NCBI RefSeq assembly: GCF_000599985.1
Contig: NZ_CP007445.1
Location: 2,666,001-2,730,000 of the forward strand
Reading direction: 5' to 3'
Length of the DNA: 64,000 nt
Origin: Gilliamella apicola
GTDB taxonomy: Bacteria; Pseudomonadota; Gammaproteobacteria; Enterobacterales; Orbaceae
The notes under the pieces are model-generated. The model did no database searches. It worked only from the letters and a program-made list of their open reading frames with translations, and was not told the DNA's origin. Every line of letters begins with the position of its first letter. Position 1 is the stretch's first letter. Of this stretch, positions 1 through 8,849 are shown piece by piece. Both the position numbers and the translations under genes were made by a program.

Positions 1-1600
1 AACCGATTAAATAGACGCCAATGGTTTCTAAAGCAAGTACTTGATATTGTACGGAAATTAAAGCGATCAATAGATACCCGAAATGTGCAATTGAGGAGTA
101 AGCTAGCAACCTTTTCAAACTAGTTTGCATTAACGCAACTAAATTACCCCATAAAATTGATAAAAAGGCCATGATAACTAAAATCATACGAATGGTTTCA
201 TTATTAACAATCGGTGCCAATAAAAATAATCTTGCAATAGCGCAGAATAATGCAACTTTACCAACTGTTGATAATAGCAAAGCCACAACAGTAGGCGCGC
301 CTTGATAAACATCAGGTAACCAAAGCTGAAATGGAACCAATGATAGCTTGAAACCTACGCCAACGAGTATTAAACAAACTCCCATCAGTAGTAAATTACT
401 TGGATAAGACATCGTTGAGAGTTGATAGCTTAAACCACTAAAAGTAAGCTCACCTGTTGTAGCATAATAAAAGGCTATTCCCATTAATAAAAACGCACTC
501 GCCACAGCAGATAAAATCATATATTTAACGGCAGCTTCTAAGGAGTGAGTTTGAATATATTGGTATCCTATTAATCCGACAAAAGGTATTGAAAGCAATT
601 CAATACCAATAAAGAATGCAATTAAATGGCTAGCATAGACAAGTGTTACACCGCCTAACGTCATAAACAATAAAATGACGTAAAAAAGATTATTAGATAA
701 ATGCTCTTGTACAAACCAACGATAAGCCAAACAAGATACGATAATGGCAATAATTAAAACTAAGCTAGTATATAATAATCCATAACCATCACACGTAAAA
801 AGTGCAGTGATCTGACGAGCTTTCCAATATTCCATTGAAGGATCTGTTTGTTGATCGGTATCACTTTTATTGTTATCAACCGTTGCAGTATCTGTATTAG
901 TATTACTTCCAGCAGTAGTACTCGCTTCAATATTAGTGTTCGTTACATTATTATTACCAGTTTCGGTGTTAGTATTAGCTCCAGCATTAATATTAGTTTC
1001 TTTATTAATGTTAGTGCTAGCTTCATTATTAGTTTGGGTTTCTGAATTAGTATTAGTTTCGCCATTAATGTTAGTATTAGCTTCAGTATTAGTGTTGACT
1101 CCAGAATTAGTATTAGTTTCTTTATTAATGTTAGTGCTAGCTTCATTATTAGTTTGGGTTTCTGAATTAGTATTAGTTTCGCCATTAATGTTAGTACCAG
1201 CTTCACTATTAGTGTTGACTCCAGAATTAGTATTAATTTCGGTATTATTACTTTCGGTTTTGGTATCAACTTGCGGATTAACACTGTTTTCATTAGCCGA
1301 ATTGCCTGTTTCAGTTGGTACGGCTTCAACAGCAATAGTTTCCTCACTTGGCGACACAGCGTCTTGACTAGATGCATCAGAATTGTCCGATATTTGCATA
1401 TTATCATTACTAATATTAGTAATCATTTGGGTTCTAGATGAAATATTGTATCCAATAATGACAGCACAAGCTAATGCACACCCTAAACCACATATGGTTA
1501 TCAAAGCGCATGTTTTTGTATTTATTTTTAAGAAAATTAATAAGATAAGCAAAACAATGATAGTCAAGCTTATTACAAATATAGGCGATAATGCTATCAT
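1..1600 (-). CDS. nuoN: NADH-quinone oxidoreductase subunit N (partial, with large repetitive insert)
   Basis: This is an antiporter-like membrane subunit of respiratory complex I. It starts with ATG at 1600, six bases after nuoM, and runs off the left edge after 533 codons. After two N-terminal membrane segments (residues about 6-24 and 31-51) comes a hydrophilic loop at about residues 52-264, where E. coli NuoN has only about a dozen residues. The canonical protein then resumes and matches NuoN closely: GIEL (Glu133 of E. coli), the KY of SLEAAVKY, GFKLSLVPF (Lys217), the later GK (Lys247) and AHFGYL (His305) are all present. NuoN therefore keeps its channel residues, unlike NuoJ, K, L and M beside it. 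By the positive-inside rule (lysines between TM1 and TM2) the inserted loop should face the periplasm. The family assignment is firm; the role of the loop is unknown. Confidence 0.93.
   Translation of the reverse strand, partial: MIALSPIFVISLTIIVLLILLIFLKINTKTCALITICGLGCALACAVIIGYNISSRTQMITNISNDNMQISDNSDASSQDAVSPSEETIAVEAVPTETGNSANENSVNPQVDTKTESNNTEINTNSGVNTNSEAGTNINGETNTNSETQTNNEASTNINKETNTNSGVNTNTEANTNINGETNTNSETQTNNEASTNINKETNINAGANTNTETGNNNVTNTNIEASTTAGSNTNTDTATVDNNKSDTDQQTDPSMEYWKARQITALFTCDGYGLLYTSLVLIIAIIVSCLAYRWFVQEHLSNNLFYVILLFMTLGGVTLVYASHLIAFFIGIELLSIPFVGLIGYQYIQTHSLEAAVKYMILSAVASAFLLMGIAFYYATTGELTFSGLSYQLSTMSYPSNLLLMGVCLILVGVGFKLSLVPFQLWLPDVYQGAPTVVALLLSTVGKVALFCAIARLFLLAPIVNNETIRMILVIMAFLSILWGNLVALMQTSLKRLLAYSSIAHFGYLLIALISVQYQVLALETIGVYLIG
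941..1240 (-). repeat. Five in-frame 60-bp tandem repeats inside nuoN
   Basis: NuoN residues 121-220 consist of five 20-residue units on the pattern ETNTNS..(N/Q)TN(T/N)EA.TNIN(G/K). Pairs of units form a 40-residue (120-bp) higher-order repeat: residues 121-160 and 161-200 differ at only three positions, and the DNA at 1121-1240 and 1001-1120 is nearly identical. The fifth unit (201-220) is degenerate. The repeat is rich in Asn, Thr and Glu and almost free of Lys and Arg. Units are multiples of three, so copy-number change would keep the frame open. The low-complexity DNA also leaves spurious open frames on both strands. Confidence 0.93.
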
Positions 1601-1606
1601 AAGTTA

Positions 1607-3151
1607 TTACTCTCCCACTTGCTCTGCAGTTATATATTGCTGTGTTTGATTCACCACAGAATAAGACATATCTAAAACTATTTGCGGATATAAGCCAATA
1701 AAGACAAGTACAATAAATACGCTAGCGAGTAGCAAAATATCTTTTTTATCAAGTTGATGCTTGGTTACACAACCTTTTTCAACAACGCCATAAAATATAG
1801 GTTGCATTCGAATAATTAAAGAAATTGACACTAGTAATAGGCCAACAACGAGCAAAATTGTATAAGATGAAAAAGATGAATAACTGCCAAGTAGCATCAT
1901 ATAATTTCCAACAAAATTAGCTGTTCCTGGAATACCTAAAATCGCTAACATAAAAAATAGGGTAAAAGAAGATATATAACGTACTTGTTGCTTAAGACCC
2001 GTAAATTGACTAATGTTTCGTGTTGAATAACATTCTACTAACAAGCCACTAATCATGAACATGCCAACAATTACTAAATTAATAGCAATCATTTGTATCA
2101 CAATGCCTTGGTAAGCAATAACAGAACCACTATAGATAATTGCAGTTACAAACCCCATTAAAGCGATATGTACATAAGCAATTAATTTTTTAATATCGGT
2201 TTGAATAAATGTCAGTAATGCCGAGTAGATAACCGTAAATAATGCCATTATCATAATTAACGGCATAATCATAACAGAGGCATTAGGAAAAAGCGGAATA
2301 ACAATACGTAATAAACCAAATGTCGCGGTTGTGAGTAATAATCCACTTATCATCATTGAACCAGTAGTTGATGATTCAATGTGCGCATCAATAAACCAGC
2401 TATGAAAAGGTACAAATGGGATACGTATAATAAAGGCAGCTAAAAAACCTAGCATTAGCATAAATTCAGTGTAACTTGAAATAGGTGTTTTGGTTAGTTC
2501 TTGGTAATCAAATGTCCAATGACCGGATAAAGTCCAGTTAATTAAAGCCAATGAAACAATTGAAATCAACATCAGTAAACTACTAATTTGTGTATAAATT
2601 AAAAATTTACTTGCTCCATTAAAACGTAATTGAGAATTTGAATCTCGTCTTCCCCATAAAGAAATTAGAAAATAGATTGGGATTGCCACTGCTTCCCAAA
2701 AAAAGAACATTAAAAATAGATCTGTTATGACAAATAACATCATAATGGCAGATGTCATAAATAAAATGCATAAATAAAATAAACCAAAATTATTAGGGCT
2801 TTCTTTACTTGAATAACCAATTGTTAGTAAAACAATAAATAGAGTTGAAGTAATTAAAACTAACGATAGACCATCTAAGACTAAATGAAAGTGAATATTA
2901 AGCAAAGGGATCCATTCAATGTTAACTTCTTCTTTCCAATTATTGCCTTGCTGTAAAACAGTTATTCCTTCTTGCCATAAACTAAGTGATAACAATAGAG
3001 TTATAAAAATGGTTATGAAAGCAATAATCATCGGCAATTGATACCAGCGCGATACCATTCGCGAGGATCTTACAATCCGCAATAAAAATACATGGCATAA
3101 CCAACTAATAAATCCACCTATAACAGGTAAAAAAACAAGCCATAACAACAT
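1607..3151 (-). CDS. nuoM: NADH-quinone oxidoreductase subunit M (divergent)
   Basis: Antiporter-like membrane subunit of complex I, 514 residues against 509 in E. coli, polytopic throughout. It aligns with E. coli NuoM with a constant offset of 9 in the region compared. The Glu of FFFWEAVA (E. coli Glu144) is kept. Other channel residues are not: Lys234 is Arg243, Lys265 is Thr274, His322 is Leu331, His348 is Ile357 and Glu407 is Asn416. The fold and length look intact, so this is not a plain pseudogene. The gene sits between nuoL (17-base gap) and nuoN (6-base gap). Identity is secure from overall similarity and order; proton pumping by this subunit is doubtful. Confidence 0.95.
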   Translation of the reverse strand: MLLWLVFLPVIGGFISWLCHVFLLRIVRSSRMVSRWYQLPMIIAFITIFITLLLSLSLWQEGITVLQQGNNWKEEVNIEWIPLLNIHFHLVLDGLSLVLITSTLFIVLLTIGYSSKESPNNFGLFYLCILFMTSAIMMLFVITDLFLMFFFWEAVAIPIYFLISLWGRRDSNSQLRFNGASKFLIYTQISSLLMLISIVSLALINWTLSGHWTFDYQELTKTPISSYTEFMLMLGFLAAFIIRIPFVPFHSWFIDAHIESSTTGSMMISGLLLTTATFGLLRIVIPLFPNASVMIMPLIMIMALFTVIYSALLTFIQTDIKKLIAYVHIALMGFVTAIIYSGSVIAYQGIVIQMIAINLVIVGMFMISGLLVECYSTRNISQFTGLKQQVRYISSFTLFFMLAILGIPGTANFVGNYMMLLGSYSSFSSYTILLVVGLLLVSISLIIRMQPIFYGVVEKGCVTKHQLDKKDILLLASVFIVLVFIGLYPQIVLDMSYSVVNQTQQYITAEQVGE

Positions 3152-3168
3152 GAATGATTACACCTTTA

Positions 3169-5016
3169 TTAAATAAAAACCAGTAACATTAATATAATAA
3201 TGCTGCCTATAACAATAGATACCATATACCACCGAATATGCCCATTTTCAAAGCTGACAATATATGAGTTTATTTTTTTTATGCCCAACATAATCCAATT
3301 GTCCCAAATCGCCAATGGATCTTTTTTAAGCATGTTAGCTAAATGCTGATAAGGTTTCACGAAAATGATACTCAGTAAATAATCAAATCGCCAATCACAA
3401 CTACATAATCTTATAATAATTTTAACCACTGGCGTATTTAATACTTCTTGCACTTCACTATTTGGGTGTGCATAAAAGATATAAGCAATAACAAAGCTTA
3501 ATATGGTTACCGCAGATAACAATAATTGAAACGATAACTGACTATTAGTATCATATTTAGCAATAGGAATAATACTTTGTACAGGTATTGGCAAATAGAT
3601 AAAAATGGCTGTCGTAAATATGAGTAAGATAAAAATTGGACAATAACTAATCCATTTTGTTTTAGCAAATTCAGCAATTTTTGGTTTATGATAAAAGACC
3701 ATAAAAATTAGGCGCCAAATACTTAAGCTAGATAACAAAATACCTAATAAACCAATCGTTCCAGCCATTAAATGATCTTTTATCATTAATCCCCAAATAA
3801 TATCACCTTTAATATAAAATGAAGCTGAAATCCAAGGAATCGCACTTAACGATAACATAATAATTAAAAATATCGCATTGAGAACAGGGAATAATTTTAC
3901 AAGTCCACCGAGTTTATTAATATCTCGCTCGCCTTGACATTTTTTGAGCAATATTGCCGATGCTAAAATCAATAAAGTGCTAGTTACAACATAATTAATT
4001 AAACAATTAAGCGATAATCCCCAATTTTGTGTTGCAAAAGCATAAAACAAATAACTTATTTGGGCTAAATTAATATAAGTTACGATTCGTTTAACATCAC
4101 TTTGAACCAAGGCGATTGAGCTTGCAAATAAAACCGTTAGCGAGGAGAAAATAGTCATGAGGGCTAATGTGTCACTAGACATCATAAACAAGTTACTTAA
4201 TCTTAAAATCAAGTATACACCCGCTAATATAACAGTAGATGATTGCATTAAAGCTACCGCAGGCATTGGTGCTAATGTTGTTTCGACAAACCAAGATTGC
4301 ATTGGAAAAAGAGCGGACTTACTAATAGCACCTAAAAATAGCATTAATGTGATCCAAAATATAATATCGGAATCAATCGCTAAATTGTCATGAGCTTGAG
4401 TTAAAATTTCACGTATATTTAAAGTATTTAAAGTTTGATAAAGTAAAAATACACCAATGATTAAAAAGATATCCGTTAAATGCATAATAACAAAAGCTTT
4501 AACGGCAGCGTAACCATTGCGCAATTGTTTATAATAGATGCCAATAAGTAAGTAAGTACTTATACTTACTCCTTCCCAACCAATAAGCATAACAAGTAGA
4601 TTATCAACCAATATAATGGTTAACATACTCGCGATTAATAAATTGCTATAGGCATAAAAAGTATAGATATCTTTTTTTGATGTTAGATAACTTGCTGCAA
4701 AGAAATAAATTAATAATCCCAAAAATGCAATTATCACTAAGAAAGTTAACGATAAACCGTCTAACGTTAATGATAAAGGTACAACAAAATCCCCAACAGA
4801 AAACCAAGTCCATAATGGTCTTGTATATACTAACAACATATCCGGAACTGTGTTTTTTATAAAATCAATACAGGTAAATATAGTAATAAGATTTGTTATT
4901 AGCATTGTACTAAAGCCAATAATCATGACGTTGATTGGTCGAAGATGTCTACCCAAGCAAACTAACAACAAAAAAGACAGCAAGGGAGTAATAATAGTTA
5001 AGTAAAGTAAATTCAT
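3169..5016 (-). CDS. nuoL: NADH-quinone oxidoreductase subunit L (divergent)
   Basis: Distal antiporter-like subunit of complex I with the C-terminal amphipathic lateral helix; 615 residues against 613 in E. coli. With a constant offset of 4, Glu148 (Glu144), Asp182 (Asp178), Lys233 (Lys229) and Lys403 (Lys399) are kept. The normally near-invariant THAFFKA segment reads NYVVTST: His334 is Cys338, His338 is Tyr342 and Lys342 is Ser346. His254 is Gln258 and Asp400 is Gly404. The ATG overlaps the nuoK stop by four bases (ATGA), which indicates translational coupling. Length and topology are intact while half the channel is altered, which suggests changed or relaxed function rather than simple decay. 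Confidence 0.95.
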   Translation of the reverse strand: MNLLYLTIITPLLSFLLLVCLGRHLRPINVMIIGFSTMLITNLITIFTCIDFIKNTVPDMLLVYTRPLWTWFSVGDFVVPLSLTLDGLSLTFLVIIAFLGLLIYFFAASYLTSKKDIYTFYAYSNLLIASMLTIILVDNLLVMLIGWEGVSISTYLLIGIYYKQLRNGYAAVKAFVIMHLTDIFLIIGVFLLYQTLNTLNIREILTQAHDNLAIDSDIIFWITLMLFLGAISKSALFPMQSWFVETTLAPMPAVALMQSSTVILAGVYLILRLSNLFMMSSDTLALMTIFSSLTVLFASSIALVQSDVKRIVTYINLAQISYLFYAFATQNWGLSLNCLINYVVTSTLLILASAILLKKCQGERDINKLGGLVKLFPVLNAIFLIIMLSLSAIPWISASFYIKGDIIWGLMIKDHLMAGTIGLLGILLSSLSIWRLIFMVFYHKPKIAEFAKTKWISYCPIFILLIFTTAIFIYLPIPVQSIIPIAKYDTNSQLSFQLLLSAVTILSFVIAYIFYAHPNSEVQEVLNTPVVKIIIRLCSCDWRFDYLLSIIFVKPYQHLANMLKKDPLAIWDNWIMLGIKKINSYIVSFENGHIRWYMVSIVIGSIIILMLLVFI

Positions 5017-5315
5017 CCTTTCATTTCACTCAGTGAATCAATATTAAAGATTTTACGGCGATAAATTAATTTCATAAACAACGCAAGTCCTACACAAGCT
5101 TGAGCTAATACAGTAATCACCGCTAAAATAGCAAGGAGTTGTCCTTCCGATTGTTGCCAATAGCTACTTACAGAAACCAATGCAACAATAGCACCATTAT
5201 TCATAATCATAAGGCTTAATAACAAAAAATAGAGATTACGTCGAATCATTACCCCTAATAAACCTATCACAAATAAAATTGAGGCAAAAATAAGACTATA
5301 CATAAGAGGAATCAT
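5013..5315 (-). CDS. nuoK: NADH-quinone oxidoreductase subunit K (lacks both key glutamates)
   Basis: Small three-helix membrane subunit (MrpC-like) of complex I, exactly 100 residues as in E. coli and alignable without gaps. The start MIPL, the RRN motif at 25-27, SYW at 51-53 and the C-terminal NIDS.SEM are all present. The two membrane glutamates known to be important for coupling in E. coli NuoK are both replaced: Glu36 by Met (SLMIMNN) and Glu72 by Gln (LAQACVGLAL). The gene lies one base after nuoJ and overlaps nuoL by four bases, so the operon layout is normal. The family call is certain; loss of both glutamates is very unusual. Confidence 0.96.
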   Translation of the reverse strand: MIPLMYSLIFASILFVIGLLGVMIRRNLYFLLLSLMIMNNGAIVALVSVSSYWQQSEGQLLAILAVITVLAQACVGLALFMKLIYRRKIFNIDSLSEMKG

Positions 5316-5316
5316 A

Positions 5317-5808
5317 TTACTTCTCCGACAAGAGTCGATGCATAAAATGATAAGCGATCACAATTGCACCTAATAATAAAAAACCAGCGAGTTCAGATAT
5401 CAAAATGTAAGCATATACTGACATTTCATGCATCAATTCGTGCGATTCTTTAATCTGTGAATAGTCAGTACTAACTACACCATAAATAAGAACAACGAGT
5501 AAAATAAATGCTAAAACTAAAGGCCCTAACCAAATTTTAGGACTGATACCTCGTTTTCTATTTTCAACATTATCTATACGAATTTGCAATACAATGGCAA
5601 CAGATAAGAACAAAGTCACTGAGCCGGCAATAAATAATAAAATGTATAAGACAACGGAAAAATATGCATCAAGCAAGATAAATATTAAGGCTGAAGAAAA
5701 AAGTGAAACCATAAAGTACAAAAGAGCCTTATCAACACGTAAGCAACTAATTGCTTTTATACTGGCAAACACCGCAATAATAGACGCAATATAGAAAACA
5801 ATAAGCAT
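5317..5808 (-). CDS. nuoJ: NADH-quinone oxidoreductase subunit J (divergent), first gene of the cluster
   Basis: Five-helix membrane subunit of complex I. I chose the ATG at 5808 (163 residues) because from there residues 1-67 align without gaps to E. coli NuoJ (FYI..IIA.FA, ALLY, AYF at 48-50). A TTG at 5823 would add five residues with no better ribosome site. The pi-bulge helix is altered: Glu55 is Tyr, Tyr59 is Phe, and the AGA.MVLF segment reads IAGSVTLF. Nothing resembling nuoI or any other nuo gene lies upstream; the next gene, ppc, is divergent. NuoJ therefore begins the transcription unit here, which is abnormal for a nuoA-N operon. Confidence 0.9.
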   Translation of the reverse strand: MLIVFYIASIIAVFASIKAISCLRVDKALLYFMVSLFSSALIFILLDAYFSVVLYILLFIAGSVTLFLSVAIVLQIRIDNVENRKRGISPKIWLGPLVLAFILLVVLIYGVVSTDYSQIKESHELMHEMSVYAYILISELAGFLLLGAIVIAYHFMHRLLSEK

Positions 5809-6159
5809 CAAATAATAATCCAATATGCATTTATAGTTTTGTTAGTATATACCCAAATCATATCAAGATACAGTTTACTGACATTGTATTAACATAAAGC
5901 AAACATAAAAAGATGAGATTTGGTTAAAAAATGTTAGAAAATTTTGTTTTTATCAATCAGTAAAGTATAACAAATATAATTAAAACGTTAAAAAAAATAA
6001 AAATTATAAAATTTTATGATTTAAATTCAATGTGGTATTGTTATAAAGTGTATAAGTTAAACACATTAACTAACATCTATTCCAACGCCTTTAAATTGTC
6101 ATGCTCATTAGACAACTTAAAGTTTGTTATGACTTAATAAAGATAAAAACGAGAAGATA
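5809..6159. other. Divergent promoter region between nuoJ and ppc
   Basis: About 350 bases of very AT-rich DNA with no open frame and no remnant of nuoI. It must hold the promoters for nuoJ (minus) and ppc (plus). A five-base inverted repeat GTTAA-ACACA-TTAAC lies near 6056-6070, and a longer hairpin follows at 6089-6122. I cannot assign a regulator. Confidence 0.6.
6089..6122 (+). promoter_or_regulatory. Hairpin in the ppc leader
   Basis: Twelve-base arms CTTTAAATTGTC (6089-6100) and GACAACTTAAAG (6111-6122) pair with a single mismatch around a ten-base loop. The structure ends 37 bases before the ppc ATG. It has no U-tract and no GC-rich stem, so it is more likely a protein-binding palindrome or mRNA leader structure than a terminator. 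Confidence 0.4.
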
Positions 6160-8805
6160 ATGAACAGTGAATATTCCTCTATGCGAAGCAACGTCAATAT
6201 GCTAGGTACTTTACTAGGTGATGCAATTAAACGGGCTACAGGTAACGATACTTTTGACTTAGTTGAACAAATCAGACAATTATCAAAATCAGCTCAACAA
6301 GGTAATAAGCAAGCTCATAATAAGTTACTTAAACTGATTGAAAATCTTAATGATGAAGATTTATTACATGTGGCTCGTGCATTTAATCAGTTCTTAAATT
6401 TAGTTAACACCGCAGCAGAATATTATGGAATATCCCCACATGGTGAAGCATCAAGTAGCCCTAAAAAAATGACAGAACTGTTTAGTACTTTAAAAAATCT
6501 TAATTTTTCAAATCAGACGATCACTCAAGCCATTAATGATCTTTCGATTGAACTTGTGTTAACTGCACATCCAACAGAGATCAATCGCCGAACCATGATA
6601 AATACTTATACAGCGATTAATAGCTGTCTATCGCAACTTGATCACGACGATTTAGCAGATTATGAAATAGAGCGAATTATGCGTCGTTTGAAGCAGTTAG
6701 TTTGTCAAGCATGGTACACCGATGAGATTCGTAAAAAAAGACCAACGCCACTGGATGAAGCTAAATGGGGCTTTTCGGTTATTGAAGATAGTCTTTGGGA
6801 AGGGGTACCACTCTTTTTGCGCGAATTTAATGATCAGTTAGTCGATGCATTTAATGAACAATTATCCGTTGAGCATGTACCAATTAAATTTACTTCGTGG
6901 ATGGGTGGTGATCGCGATGGCAACCCTAATGTAACAGCAAAAGTGACTGAAAAAGTTATGTTGCAAGCTAGATTAAAAGCAATTGAACTTTTTTTAGCGG
7001 ATATTCAAATTCTGGTTCGTGAATTATCCATGACTGAGTGCAGTCAATCTGTCATCGATCTATTAGATGAAAATAATAAAGCTGCAACTGAACCTTATCG
7101 CGCGGTAATGAAACAACTGCGTGCACGTTTAGTAAAAACTCACAGTTTTATAGTGTCATTATTAAATAACGAACAAGTATTACCCCCAGCGGATATTTTA
7201 ATTAAAAACGAACAATTATGGGGACCACTCTATACATGTTATGAATCATTAATCGAAAATGGCATGTCAACGATTGCACATGGACCACTGCTTGATACTT
7301 TGCGACGTATAAAAAATTTTGGTCTGCAACTGGTTAGATTAGACATCCGACAAGATAGTTCCGTACACACAGAAGCACTGGATGCATTAACCAAAGAACT
7401 TAACTTAGGCAGTTATGCCGAGTGGTCAGAAGAAGAAAAACAGGCTTTTTTGTTAACTGAACTTCAATCAAATCGTCCACTGTTACCTTACCATTGGCAA
7501 CCAAATGAAATGGTTCAAGAAGTTTTAGATACCTGTCGAGTTATTAAAAAGGCTGGTGAAGAATCCATTGCTTCATACGTTATATCAATGGCCAAAGCAC
7601 CTTCAGACATCTTGGCTGTTTACTTATTATTAAAAATAGTTGACTGTCAAAAGGTAATTCCTGTAGCGCCATTATTTGAAACCTTAGACGATTTAAATAA
7701 TGCCAAGACAGTTATGCAAAAACTGCTTGATATTCCATGGTATCGCGAAAAGATTCATGGCAAGCAAATGGTTATGATTGGCTATTCTGATTCAGCTAAA
7801 GACGCAGGAACGCTTGCTGCATCATGGGCTCAGTATCGTTCACAAGAAGAGTTAGTTAAATTATTCGAAAAATATAATATTAATTTAGTTTTATTTCATG
7901 GTCGTGGTGGCTCAATTGGTCGTGGTGGTGCGCCAGCACATGCCGCATTATTATCTCAACCGCCTGGGTCATTGAAAGGAGGGCTTCGAGTCACCGAACA
8001 AGGTGAAATGATTCGTTTTAAACTCGGTTTACCTGAAGTAGCACTCAGCAGTTTGATGTTATATGCCTCAGCCATTTTGCAAGCTAATTTATTACCACCA
8101 CCTGAACCTAAACAAAACTGGCGGGATATTATGGACGAAATGTCTGATATCTCTTGTCGTTGTTATCGTAGTTACATTCGTGAACGTTCTGAATTTGTCG
8201 ATTATTTTAGAGCAGTAACACCAGAAACTGAATTAGGTAGATTACCACTCGGTTCTCGTCCACAAAAAAGACGAACAGGAGGCGGTATTGAAAGTTTAAG
8301 AGCCATTCCATGGATTTTTGCTTGGACACAAAACCGTTTGATGGTTCCTTCTTGGCTCGGTGCAGGAACAGCACTCAAACAAGTTATCGAAAAAGGTAAC
8401 AAAAATCTACTTAAAGACATGTATCATAATTGGCCTTTCTTTAATGCTCGCCTAGGTATGCTCGAAATGGTGTACGCAAAAGCAGCACCAAATATCCATG
8501 AATATTATGAGCAAAGACTTGTTGATCCTGCCTTATGGCCGTTAGGAGAAGAGTTAAGAAATCTATTAACGCAAGATATCAACACGGTACTCACTATCAC
8601 TGATGATATCAGTTTGATGGCCGATCTACCCTGGATTGCAGAATCTGTTGCATTACGTAATACCTACATTGAGCCACTAAATTTATTACAGGCTGAATTA
8701 TTAAGTCGTTCGCGTAATCGTAATGAGGATGAAAATAGTAACGTTGAACAAGGATTAATGATCACCATCTCTGGTATTGCGGCAGGTATGCGTAACTCAG
8801 GATAG
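6160..8805 (+). CDS. ppc: Phosphoenolpyruvate carboxylase
   Basis: Cytoplasmic enzyme that carboxylates phosphoenolpyruvate with bicarbonate to oxaloacetate, the anaplerotic supply for citrate and aspartate. It has 881 residues against 883 in E. coli. The catalytic histidine motif VLTAHPTE is near residue 137, the lysine motif [10 protein letters not shown] near 545, the glycine-rich [12 protein letters not shown] loop near 585, and the conserved C-terminus ends in RNSG. The ATG is preceded by GAGAAG at a good distance. The gene is monocistronic, with a strong terminator 19 bases downstream. Its product can feed the citrate synthase/aconitase/isocitrate dehydrogenase set at 29.6-34.5 kb. Confidence 0.98.
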   Translation: MNSEYSSMRSNVNMLGTLLGDAIKRATGNDTFDLVEQIRQLSKSAQQGNKQAHNKLLKLIENLNDEDLLHVARAFNQFLNLVNTAAEYYGISPHGEASSSPKKMTELFSTLKNLNFSNQTITQAINDLSIELVLTAHPTEINRRTMINTYTAINSCLSQLDHDDLADYEIERIMRRLKQLVCQAWYTDEIRKKRPTPLDEAKWGFSVIEDSLWEGVPLFLREFNDQLVDAFNEQLSVEHVPIKFTSWMGGDRDGNPNVTAKVTEKVMLQARLKAIELFLADIQILVRELSMTECSQSVIDLLDENNKAATEPYRAVMKQLRARLVKTHSFIVSLLNNEQVLPPADILIKNEQLWGPLYTCYESLIENGMSTIAHGPLLDTLRRIKNFGLQLVRLDIRQDSSVHTEALDALTKELNLGSYAEWSEEEKQAFLLTELQSNRPLLPYHWQPNEMVQEVLDTCRVIKKAGEESIASYVISMAKAPSDILAVYLLLKIVDCQKVIPVAPLFETLDDLNNAKTVMQKLLDIPWYREKIHGKQMVMIGYSDSAKDAGTLAASWAQYRSQEELVKLFEKYNINLVLFHGRGGSIGRGGAPAHAALLSQPPGSLKGGLRVTEQGEMIRFKLGLPEVALSSLMLYASAILQANLLPPPEPKQNWRDIMDEMSDISCRCYRSYIRERSEFVDYFRAVTPETELGRLPLGSRPQKRRTGGGIESLRAIPWIFAWTQNRLMVPSWLGAGTALKQVIEKGNKNLLKDMYHNWPFFNARLGMLEMVYAKAAPNIHEYYEQRLVDPALWPLGEELRNLLTQDINTVLTITDDISLMADLPWIAESVALRNTYIEPLNLLQAELLSRSRNRNEDENSNVEQGLMITISGIAAGMRNSG

Positions 8806-8823
8806 TTAAAAACAGGAAAAAAT

Positions 8824-8849
8824 AAAAAGAGCAATCAATTGCTCTTTTT
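8824..8849. terminator. Bidirectional terminator between ppc and the Sel1 gene
   Basis: Perfect 12-base arms AAAAAGAGCAAT / ATTGCTCTTTTT flank a two-base loop. The A-run and T-run at the ends let it act on both converging transcripts. The stop codon of the minus-strand Sel1 gene (8848-8850) overlaps its edge. Confidence 0.9.

Noticed and set aside
941..1240. CRISPR-like regular repeat
   Set aside because: Repeat units abut without unique spacers, lie in frame inside nuoN and encode a periodic peptide; there are no cas genes.
870..1407. Long open frames on both strands (870-1367 plus, 943-1407 minus)
   Set aside because: They are other frames of the 60-bp nuoN repeats; low-complexity repeats keep all frames open. 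The nuoN frame continues into conserved complex I sequence on both sides.
5809..5823. TTG start for nuoJ adding five residues
   Set aside because: The ATG at 5808 aligns exactly with E. coli NuoJ residue 1, and no better ribosome site precedes the TTG.
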